Origin: Pelargonium cotyledonis
Taxonomy: Eukaryota > Streptophyta > Magnoliopsida > Geraniales > Geraniaceae
Direction: 5' to 3'
DNA: 27,025 nucleotides
NCBI GenBank assembly: GCA_036897625.1
Contig: JAYMTA010000548.1
Span: 1 to 27,025, forward strand
The position numbers and the translations under genes are program-made. Below the pieces are notes generated by a model. That model was not told where the DNA came from and ran no database searches. It was given only the letters and a program-made list of their open reading frames with translations. This document shows positions 11,401 through 19,830 of this stretch, in pieces (position 1 is the stretch's first letter; each line of letters opens with the position of its first letter).

Positions 11401-11736
11401 GTTCAGGAATCTGGTTGGAGAGATGATCCATGGGGTGGCGAAGAATGGTCCGGTGCTTCTCCAGATCTGCAAGCATCTGTCTGGAAGGCAAAAGAAGCTG
11501 TCCCAATAACTACTTATTCGAATAGGTGGAGCATCTTAGATGCTGAAGTGGGAGTAAGTTCATCTTCTGCATCTACAAGAATGGAGGACCACACGAGACA
11601 AACGGGAGGTAGTTCTACGTCAGGGAATGAAACAAACCCGGGTAGTTCAAATCCAGCAAAGCAAATTGGAGAAGATCCTAATGAAAGGGAAGAAATGTCT
11701 GAAGTGGTAGATGATTGGGAGAAAGCCTGTGAATGA
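8425..11736 (+). CDS. NFXL1: NF-X1-type zinc finger protein (NFXL1)
   Basis: This is an intronless reading frame of 1103 residues. I chose the ATG at 8425 because the only in-frame extension upstream begins with GTG directly after a stop, and MSFQGRNDRRDR resembles plant NFXL1 N-termini. After a Ser/Asn-rich, then Arg-rich N-terminus comes a RING-type domain (about residues 125-180; CMIC...CSSC...H..C...CPGC). Eight or nine NF-X1 zinc fingers follow (about 237-680; repeated CGxHxCxxxCHxGxCPPC). Then comes an R3H-like stretch (about 786-870) and an RRM-like stretch (about 892-962). A Trp/Gly-rich tail ends in DDWEKACE. Arabidopsis NFXL1 is a nuclear regulator of stress responses, and RING domains in this family suggest ubiquitin-ligase activity; neither role is shown here. 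The length is close to that of the Arabidopsis protein. Orthology to NFXL1 rather than NFXL2 rests on length and both termini. Confidence 0.93.
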   Translation: MSFQGRNDRRDRQRTHAVSARQEWVPRGSNSTIVNNSTPANPPSSFNSNPNGNGGDSNYSSAPPESRHRGNHVPRGYMGRSSNQRRERERSEKSESRDGKGLKNANLPQLVQEIQEKLTKGTVECMICYDMVRRSAPIWSCSSCYSIFHLNCIKKWARAPTSIDLSAEKNQGFNWRCPGCQSVQLTSSKEIRYVCFCAKRVDPPSDLYLTPHSCGEPCGKPLEREGPGAGMSKEDLCPHVCVLQCHPGPCPPCKSFAQPRMCPCGKKMIATRCSDRKAVLTCGQRCNKLLDCGRHHCARVCHVGSCDPCQVLINATCFCKRKSEVVLCGEMALKGEVKAEDGVFACASTCGKKLSCGNHGCSETCHPGPCEECHLMPNKIKTCYCGKTGLQEERQSCLDPIPTCQQICGKSLPCGTHHCQEVCHAVDCPPCLIHVTQKCRCGSTSRSVECYKTMSEEEKFTCEKPCGRKKNCGRHRCSERCCPLSNSKSLRSGDWDPHLCSMPCEKKLRCGQHFCESLCHSGHCPPCLETIFSDLTCACGRTSIPPPLPCGTPPPSCQLPCSVPQPCGHPSSHSCHFGDCPPCSVPVAKECIGGHVVLRNIPCGSKDIRCNKLCGKTRQCGLHACGRTCHAPPCDNSFGSEPGLRASCGQTCGAPRRDCRHTCTAPCHPSAQCPDVRCDFSVTIACSCGRLTATVPCDAGGSNGGFNADTVFEASIVHKLPVPLQPVEATGKKIPLGQRKLMCDDECAKLERKRVLADAFDITPPNLDALHFGDTSAVSEVVADLFRRDPKWVLSVEERCKFLVLGKNRVPNPSGLKVHVFCPMLKEKRDAVRLIAERWKLVVSAAGWEPKRFIVVHATPKSKAPARILGVKGSTTINATHPPTFDPLVDMDPRLVVSFLDLPREADISALVLRFGGECELVWLNDKNALAVFSDPARAATAMRRLEHGTVYNGAAVFIQSSVPGASSGSNAWGGAGATKEGLKGNPWKKAVVQESGWRDDPWGGEEWSGASPDLQASVWKAKEAVPITTYSNRWSILDAEVGVSSSSASTRMEDHTRQTGGSSTSGNETNPGSSNPAKQIGEDPNEREEMSEVVDDWEKACE

Positions 11737-12820
11737 GAAACTAGATCACCAGGAGGCACATGGGGATTCACCGTGGATGTGAAGATCCACTCTTTGCTTG
11801 TTTTTCTTTTTGTGGCAAGTATGGGTGATCATAGACATTTCTTGTTGCATGTCATTAGGATAGTGGAGGGTTCGTGTTAGATCTTTCACAAGAAAATTGT
11901 TCAAGTTGTTTTTGCTACTTTCCCCTCCTCAAGAAGCTGCGTAGCCATTAATATTTTCTTTTTGTTGCTTGTTCATGGATCTTCTCCATGTTAATTGATG
12001 TTATTTCATTAAAACACAGATCTGTAAAGTCAAATTGCATCTATATATGCAATGTAAAGGCATATTTGCCCATGTTTACTGTTTTAATTTTTTTTTATCA
12101 CCATTTCTTCTTTTAGGTGCAGCTAGCTTTCCTAAATGTACCCTGATAATGGTTGTTGAATTGAGGTTTAGATATAGTCAGTTTTTGAATCAGTTTGAGT
12201 TGAAAGAATTGTTCATTGCGATTCAATGTATGGCTTTGATTCGATCCTTTCTACATGATCGTGATCTCCTATCTGAGAGTAGATTTGCCCTCTAAATGGA
12301 GATATGATCCTGATAAAGATTGGAATGGTCTGTTCAGATTTCAGAATCAGAATAGAAAAATCTCAAAAATGGTGCGATGGGAAGTTCATTAAACACGCAA
12401 CATGTGAAGTCCTGTCCCAAACGGTAAGGCATGTGACTTCAGTTTTATATTATTATTCTTGTTCAATACTAAGTCATTATGTTGTTACTCTTACACCATT
12501 ATGAATCAGAATCCCAGCCATCCTTGTCTGTTTGTGTCAACCCAAATTTTCTTCTCCTCTGCCTTTACCTAAGACACATTCTCAGAACAAGAAGCAGTAT
12601 TTTTTGTGAAAGCCAAAGCTACTGAGGATATCAACCAAGAAAACAGAATAATCTATGGGAGATGCATGTCTCTTTCCTTCTTGACATAACTTAGCATGCT
12701 TCGCCTCATATGCATTGTCGAAACCGCTACGCAATTCCCATTTTTGTCTTTTTCATGTTTTTATAACTTTCAGCTGCATTTTCATTTCAGTTCTCAGGTA
12801 CTGTTGTGTCCTATTCATCA
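11737..12820. other. NFXL1 3' UTR and transporter upstream region
   Basis: The first 300 bp after the NFXL1 stop are probably its 3' UTR; an ATTAAA variant signal is at 12008-12013. The rest should contain the promoter and leader of the downstream potassium transporter, with a pyrimidine-rich TCATTTTCATTTCAG at about 12776-12790 that could be a 5' UTR splice acceptor. The short open frames here show no recognisable similarity. Confidence 0.45.
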
Positions 12821-15800
12821 ATGGATCCTACACTGAGCCCCAGCGCAATCTGTCATGATTTCAAGGTAAGTAAACTCTCTCCGAATCTGTAGTACTAGAG
12901 TAATCGTGGGTGAAGTTTTGATTTTGATTTGGATCCGTTATAATGATTTTCTTCATTAGTGATAATATGCAAATCCATCATATATAGCTAATAAATACAG
13001 TATATGGAACCATGTATGAACACACTACAGAATTATTTATGAGTTGTGACACTCCCATGAATCGGTTATGGGAACTTCTTTAACCACACTGATAGCCAAA
13101 ATGTTACTATTGCTTTCTCAACAATTTGATTTATAAAAAGTAGGTACTATCCCCTCACAGTATAAGTAGTCTTGAATTTTCAGTGTCATATTCTCGTCAT
13201 AACAACAACAACAACAACCACCAAGCCAATTACCAAAATAATGTCGGTGCCGGGTTTTCCTCCTATCTTCAATTTTAGTTACACCAACTCTTGCCGGGAT
13301 AGTTCTTTTCTTGTTCTAGATGAATATGTAACATATGATACAAATTTCTTCTCGTAGTGATATGAAAACAATGTGTCTTGAAAGATTGATTATCTGGTTT
13401 TAAAATACCATGCGTACAAGATTGTGCCAATTAAAGTATGCTGTTTGTGCCAGCAACTTTTTTCCGATTTGATCATGTTATCTTTATACTTCTTCATATG
13501 AGCCTGTCTTGATAATATGCAGAGAGAGGGATGGAAGCATACGCTTCTTCTGTCCTTTCAGGGCCTTGGGGTAGTATATGGTCGCTTGAGTACTGCTCCC
13601 TTATATGTCTTCAGTACAGTGGATACAGATAATTTCACTTCAAATGAGATGGCATTTGAACTCTTTTCCTTTATTTTCTGGACAATGACCATCCTTTCTC
13701 TGCTAAAGTACGCCGTCATAGTACTAAGAGCTGATGACAATGGGGAAGGTGACAGTCCTTAATTCTAAACTCAAAAGGGTTATTTATGTATTATGAAGAA
13801 CTTCATTCTGATACACTTATTTCGCAGGAGGTACTTTTGCTTTGTACTCTTTGCTGTGCAGGCATGCGAAAGTGAGTCTGCTGCCAAATGAAAGGGCTTG
13901 TAATGAGGAAATGCAGTGCGAGGTGGGAAGCTCTGATAGAAACAAGGCTGATTCAAGGGCTCGAAGGCTCATTGAAAATCATAAAAGTAGTCACTATTTG
14001 ATTCTGGTACTGGCTTTGTTTGGTGCTTGTATGATGATTAGTGACGGGGTGTTCACACCTGCTCTTTCGGGTATGCCATGTTCTGATTTGCTTCTTAGGT
14101 TTATGGAATTCATTATTATATCATTCATTTTGAATGACTCGTTTTGTTTGTTTTCCCATTATTAGTGTTGTCAGCTTCGTATGGTGTTCAACGATCACTC
14201 TCAGATATGTCACATTTATGTAAGATCCATCAATAAGATTATAAAGTTTGTAAAAAGTATATTAGTACTGTGATTCATCGTTACATAACTTAGTTTCAAT
14301 TTTCTGGTTCTCGACAGTTTCTTCTTCAAAAACCAAGCAGGACGAAATATCAGATGCTTTTAAGAAATGTAAGTACTCTGCTTACCAATTATTGTTCCTG
14401 TTCTCCATTGTTTTTGTTTTTCTGAACACGATCTTTCATGAGCCTATCATTAGCATTGCATTCGCCTCAACGATTGATATTTTGTTTCTAGAACTTGTTA
14501 TGGATTTACATATATGTTAGTGATATTCTGCAGATGTTCCGGTTCCAGTTGCTTGTGCTATATTGGTGTGCCTTTTCATGGTGCAGCGCTATGGAACACA
14601 CAAAATTGGGGTAGTATTTGCTCCAATAATAGTCATTTGGCTCCTTTTTATTAGTGGTGTTGGTATATACAACATTTTCCGATGGGACATCAGAATCCTA
14701 GGGGCAGTTTCCCCAAGGTACATGTACAGATTCATGAAGAACATTCGCTCTCGCGACTTGAAATCCTTAGGCAGCGTCATTTTAAGTGTTGCAGGTTAGT
14801 GTAAACTAAGAGTTCGATTTTGGTTTTGTTTTCTTTTTCTTTCTGATAATCAACTATGATTCTGATTGACTCGCGAACTTGTGATTTCAGGGTCAGAGGC
14901 AATGTTTGCAAACCTTGGACATTTCTCGAAGAAATCTATCAAGGTATGTAACAAATACCGGACCCGTTTTAAAATAAGATTCATTTTCCAATTTGAACAT
15001 AAAAATTGCACATGACTTTTCAATAATACCACCCTTTTATCGTTGTTAGCATTAGAACAAGTGTAAAAGAGATGAGTAGTAATTAATAAGAACACACAAT
15101 AAAATATGGTTAATTAGATCATTTTAGATGATACTTATTTTGAAACAGAGCTAGTATATAGTCAATATTATAATCTGTAAAGAACGACACTTGTGGATGC
15201 AGATTACGTATCTCTACTTGGTTTATCCAGTTCTCGTGTTGAGCTACGCGGGTCAAGCTGCATATATCTCCAAGAACTGGAAAATTAAAGATTTCGAGCA
15301 TCTCAGCCAGTCTGTACCAGGTAAGTTTATGTTGTATTACACATGCTTTTTGTTCGAAAATGAGAGTTTATGTTACTAACTTGTGGAATGTGCACATTCA
15401 GGAAGTCTCCGCCACGTTTTCATAGTGTTGTCACTCTTCGCTTCAGTTGTGGGAAGCCAAGCTACAATTACAGCTACATTCTCCATCGTAAACCAGTGCC
15501 AGGCGCTTTGTTGTTTCCCAAGAGTGAAGGTTATACATACGTCGGATAAGATAAATGGGCAGATTTACATCCCGGATGTTAACTGGTTAATGATGATCCT
15601 CAGCTTGTCCATCACCATTGGTTTCCATGACCCTACGCGAATTGGGTTTGCAGCAGGTACTGGATTTCATTTCTGTCTTATTGTTCTTACAACTGAGATA
15701 CAATTTTTGAGAATCTTGTATAGAAAAATTGCAAGTGGTTATAGCGGAGACGAGGGTGCTTAGGTGGGACTTGTGGTGATAGCAGGAAAGATAAGATTAG

Positions 15801-17445
15801 AAATGAAACTATCAGAACAAGAGTTAGGGTATAGCTTCAACTGACGGTACATGGAAGGCAAAGATACAATAACACACAACTTAATGAAAGAGGTAGCATT
15901 CAATAAGGCTTAAGCGTAGGCCGCTGTAGGGAGGATAGGAACCCATGAAGAAATCTGAGAGAATTCAGTTTAAATACTAGTATAAAGTAACTGCTCAGGA
16001 ATCCCACATCGAAAAAATGTGAAGTCTGTTGCCACTTGATGTACAAGTTGGGCTATGCTCCACCTAACAACTTAAACTTTTGGGTTGAAGTCAAGTTTAA
16101 CATGATATTAGAGCCAGTTCTATTGGGCTAGCGCCCCGTCTGCATTAACTCCCTTGGTCCACGTGCCAGTGAAGTCTGTCGTTACTTCATATACAAGTTG
16201 GGCCCTCCACTTAGCAAGTTAAGCTTTTGGGTTGATGTTAAGTTTAATAGTAACATATTAAGAAAATACACGAAAACATACAACTTAATGAAGGAGATAG
16301 CTTGTGGGTCTTCATATTTATTCTATATGTTCTTAAACAACAATATTGGATCTTTTACAGGTTTAGCTATAATCTCTGGAATGCTGGTGACAACTTTTCT
16401 GATGTCCCTCGTAATTGCTTTGTACTGGGAAAGAAACTTCTTCGTATCTGCATGTTTTCTGATATTTTTCGGCTTCATCGAGGTCTTGTATCTCTCAGCT
16501 TGTCTACTGAATTTTCACAAAGGAACTTGGTACATGGTGATCCCATTGGTGATTTCATTGACAGCCATGTTGTCGTGGCACTACGGCACCATGGTAAAAT
16601 ACAAGTTCGATTTAGAAAACAAAGTGTCCACAGATTGGCTCACAGACCTCAGTCCAGGCCTTGGCGTTTCGCGGATTCCAGGAATAGGCTTCATTTACTC
16701 TGATATCACTACCGGCATCCCAGCTTTCTTTTCCCACTTCATCACGAACCTTCCCGCCTTTCACGAAGTGCTGATCTTCGTGTCCTTCAAGTCTCTTCCA
16801 GTTCCTCACATCAACTCCAGGCGGCGTTACCTTGTAGGAAGGGTTGGTTTCAAGGACTATCGGATTTATAGGTGCATAGTGAGGTACGGCTATTGTGATC
16901 GGATAAGGGACACAGATGATTTCGAAGATCAGATCATTCGTTCCATTGGCGAGTTCATTTCCTTGGAAGAAACCGACTCTGAGTCTCTCGGGTTCCCGAA
17001 GGGAAGGATGATAGTAGTTGGAAACCCGAGCGGAGAAACCAGCAATGCCTTGATTCCTCTTGACAACAACGACTCCATTTCACAAGTTGCAAACACAAAC
17101 ACTACAACGAACAACGAGACTCAGGTTAGTCCTCTCAGCTGTTCATTTGACAATGCTTGTGTTCGTAGGAAGAAAAAGGTTCGGTTCGTGTTACCTCCTA
17201 ATAATAGTCCTAAAATGCGCGTATCCGTGAGGGAGGAGCTGCAAGAACTGATTGATGCGAGAGAGAGTGGAACTGCATATTTCATAGGTCAGTCCCATTT
17301 AGCAATACGTAAAAGTGCGAATATAGTAAAGCGGTTTCTGGTGATGACTTATGCATTTCTTGATAAAAACTGTAGAGAGCCTCATGTTGCATTGAACATT
17401 CCAAATGCAGCTCTGGTAGAGGTTGGTATGGTGTATAGTATATAG
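12821..17445 (+). CDS. HAK/KUP/KT family potassium transporter with altered TM1 motif
   Basis: I join ten exons: 12821-12865, 13523-13748, 13828-14070, 14166-14219, 14318-14368, 14534-14794, 14891-14943, 15203-15320, 15402-15656 and 16361-17445. All introns are GT-AG, phases agree throughout, and 2391 nt give 796 residues, normal for the family. The protein should sit in a membrane and move K+. About twelve hydrophobic segments are visible up to residue ~560, followed by a long cytosolic tail ending VEVGMVYSI. Family hallmarks are NGEGGTFALYSL (88-99), PRVKVIHTS and GQIYIPDVNW. Unusual: the TM1 motif GVVYGD(L/I)GTSPLYV reads GVVYGRLSTAPLYV, with Arg at 36; IGDG reads ISDG (161-164); FADLGHF reads FANLGHF (Asn 301). 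The Glu in GSEAMF (296) and the Asp at 163 remain. It resembles the HAK5-like branch, but I cannot assign a numbered family member. The reading frame is intact, so it is not an obvious pseudogene. Confidence 0.9.
13196..13260 (+). repeat. Short (AAC)n tract, possible retroelement tail
   Basis: Within transporter intron 1, ATAACAACAACAACAACAACC is followed by ACCAAGCCAATTACC. Plant non-LTR elements often show an AAC-type simple tail next to an AAGCCTTATCCC-like block, and this could be a decayed example. Weak evidence. Confidence 0.25.
15860..16301 (+). mobile_element. TRIM-like miniature LTR element and flanking duplication in transporter intron 9
   Basis: Two direct repeats of about 90 bp, 16019-16110 and 16169-16260, share GAAGTCTGT, ATACAAGTTGGGC, TTTTGGGTTGA and TCAAGTTTAA/TTAAGTTTAA blocks. 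Between them, right after the first repeat's AACA end, is TGATATTAGAGCC (16103-16115), close to the tRNA-Met primer-binding sequence TGGTATCAGAGC of plant retroelements. GAATCCCACATCG near 16000 is a common start of plant TRIM terminal repeats. An outer pair of about 38 bp (15860-15897 and 16261-16301, CAACTTAATGAA) brackets the element. No protein is encoded. The element is decayed. Confidence 0.5.
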
Positions 17446-18200
17446 AGAACAATGCAGTTTATGAATAAATTTGTGAAAGAAGTGAATGATCTGATAGATT
17501 CGGTTTTGATTATGCTGAAGATTGGTTCTTTTGTTTTCGTTTTCTTGTCAAGAAAGTGAAAGAGAAGCTGAGAAATGGTCTGATAGTTTGTAACTATGCA
17601 GTGCTGGCTAATATGAATTTTAAGCATTGTTTTTTGGATTTATGGATTGGTTTCGACTCTTGAGTAACAGGTATATATGATCGTTTTAGAAACGACCATT
17701 TAGGTTTTGGGTCGTCTTTTTTAGGGTTCGTGTTGGAAAGGTCTAAGTTGGACCTAATCACCTGACCCATAAAACTAACGTGCAACGTTGTGCTCTTTCC
17801 CGTGTGCCACGCGTAACAAATTTGTTATGATAAATTGTCGAGTCATCACCCACGTGGTAGCCACATCAGACGGATAGGCCCAATTAAATCCATCTTTTGA
17901 TAAAGTTTATTGACAAATGTTAATGTCATGAAATCATGAGACATGAGCTCTTTTTCTTCTATAAATGCACAATCTATTTTACTATTATTTTGATGTTATT
18001 GGACCACAAAAACAGTCCAAGCACTGTTTGAGTGTTGGGGGCAATAGTAATGTGTAGAACTTGAGGCAACAAAAGTTGAAAAGTATAGATGATGTTGGAA
18101 AAGTATGAGCCTATTTCATATAAAGCAAAAGACCCATAAAGCACAAGATTTGATTGTAGAAAAAGAAATATAACAAGATTTTATATCAAATTACCATTGC
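17446..18200. other. Transporter 3' UTR and spacer
   Basis: A poly(A) signal AATAAA is at 17464-17469, 18 bp after the stop; others further on may be used. The remainder is intergenic, with a short hairpin TCGTTTTAGAAACGA near 17680-17694. No gene seen. Confidence 0.5.
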
Positions 18201-18419
18201 ATTGTCACATAGTAGTCAACTTGTATCCAAACCCACATGCATTCGAAAATCGTTCAAATTTAGTTATTTAGTTGACGTGACTGGTCATGTGTTAGGCTCA
18301 ACTAAAAATCTGACTCAAACTCGAACCGAAACCAAAATTGCTAGCCTTAACCACATGCGGTGGGAAAAGGATCTTTTGACTCTGCACATTTTACTCGTAA
18401 AACTAAGCAGCCCACACCC

Positions 18420-18660
18420 TTTTTCGGTTCTAGTTCAAGTTACGCCTCTCCAACCCCAACCCGAACTCGAACTAAAACTCACATTGCTAACTCTAGTCTC
18501 ATCCATAGGTGTTAGACCAAGGCCTCATGAGCTCCAGCTCGCATCTTTTTTCGGTTCTAGTTCAAGTTACGCCTCTCCAACCCGAACTCGAACTGAAACT
18601 CAAATTGCCAGTTCTAGCCTCATCCATAGGTGTTGGACCAAGCCCTCATGAGCTCTTGGT
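18420..18660 (+). repeat. Two-copy 127-bp tandem repeat
   Basis: TTTTTCGGTTCTAGTTCAAG begins at 18420 and again at 18547. Both copies go on through TTACGCCTCTCCAACC, CGAACTCGAACT, a CTAGNCTCATCCATAGGTGT block and CCTCATGAGCTC. The open frame that runs across this stretch is repeat-derived and is not a gene. Confidence 0.75.
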
Positions 18661-19038
18661 GTATAATCTTTTGGATATTATTCTATGATGTCCATATATG
18701 TTAGGGCACAAAAGGATATGTGAATAGTGGGAGCATAGATGCAAGAGTAGCAATTGAAGGTGTTTGTTTGTTTGTCTGTCAGTTGTAGTGGTGGTGTCCT
18801 TGAAGAAATGAACAGTACTGTTGAAACATTCTTCTTCTGTACCATCCATCATCATCAACATCAGGACTCTAGAGTGAGCACTGTGGTTTCATCAAAGGAC
18901 TGTTGACATGACTAGAGATAAGGACAAGTTGCTATTATGAACAGTTTGGCATTTGGATGTTCTTGGATGAAAAAAGTGAGTGAGAATGAGCAGTGACAGA
19001 GGTAAAAAACCAAAAACAAGTAAAAATGATAGTATGTG

Positions 19039-19506
19039 TTAGAGATGTCAATTCGGGTTTTGGATTACGAATGTGTTCGTGTTTGAATTGATAAACACTA
19101 ATTCGAACATGATCTAAAGGGTTCGGATCGGATATCAGACTTTAGAGTAAAATGTGCGAATTCGTGTAGATTTACCTCTAATATGTGTGTTATGTTAGGT
19201 GAGTTTTGAGATTGTTACTTCGAGTTAAAGAAACCTGTTGAGTTTGTAGAGTGATAGGTTACTTAGTTCGACTACTTATCGCGATCTTACTGGGAGCATG
19301 AGGGCATAGCACCTTCAAAATACCCAAACCCAGCCCGAAAGAGGCTCAAGTTCATCCTGATTAAGAGTTTTAGGCTTTAACTGTAAAATGTGCGACTTTA
19401 CCCAACCCACAATTCATCGAGTCAAATCTAACCCGACCCAAGATTGCAAAACAAATGAGGGTCGGATTTCAGGTGTCCGCAAGTTCAGATTCAAATTGTC
19501 AGCTAA
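19039..19506 (+). mobile_element. Possible third member of the GGGT/ACCC-rich element group
   Basis: It begins TTAGAGATGTCAATTCGGG, a terminus type seen in plant hAT-like MITEs, and the far end AAATTGTCAGCTA (19493-19505) is a poor inverted match to it. The inside has the AACCCGACCCAAG-type composition of the elements at 1579 and 6756. It ends about 110 bp before the KNATM-like gene's TATA box. Confidence 0.35.
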
Positions 19507-19614
19507 GGTTGAGGTGCCTTTTCCTTTTAATGTGCATTGCATTGCATGTACTAAAAAATGAAGCTCTCTTCCCATAAATCAAAAACCTGTCTTGAATGGT
19601 TCCTTTCATTCATG

Positions 19615-19680
19615 TATAAAGACACCAAATTAAACTGTCATGCCATTGCTACCCCCCAAAACCCTCTCTCTCTCTCTCTA
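19615..19680 (+). promoter_or_regulatory. Core promoter of the KNATM-like gene
   Basis: TATAAAG lies at 19615-19621. A CTCTCTCTCTCTCTCT tract follows at about 19664-19679, where a plant transcription start would be expected. This gives a predicted leader of roughly 180 bp before the ATG at 19831. Position and composition only. Confidence 0.5.
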
Positions 19681-19830
19681 ACAATCAATAGTGTTTTTTC
19701 TGAGTCTTCCCACTGACTGACTCACTCATGCACACTCAACATGTTCTTGCTTATATGAGCCATTTCCTTGCATCCAAAAAAGGGTGTGTGTAAATTTGGC
19801 AAATCCTGTGTATCACACAAGAGGTAACAT

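Noticed and set aside
8605-11771. Many antisense and shifted frames over NFXL1
   Set aside because: They are shadows of a long, Cys-rich coding sequence with clear family similarity on the plus strand.
12035-12504. Two short open frames between NFXL1 and the transporter
   Set aside because: AT-rich, not recognisable, and located where a 3' UTR and a promoter are expected. I could not support either as a gene.
13172-13357. Open frame in transporter intron 1
   Set aside because: It starts in an AAC simple repeat, has no similarity and is bounded by good splice sites of the host gene.
16198-16360. Open frame extending the last transporter exon upstream from an ATG at 16198
   Set aside because: This part is the terminal repeat of the TRIM-like element. 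The family alignment and the TTTTACAG acceptor put the exon start at 16361.
18202-18651. 149-codon open frame on the plus strand
   Set aside because: It runs through a 127-bp tandem repeat, and the translated sequence simply repeats with it. No similarity, no splice context.
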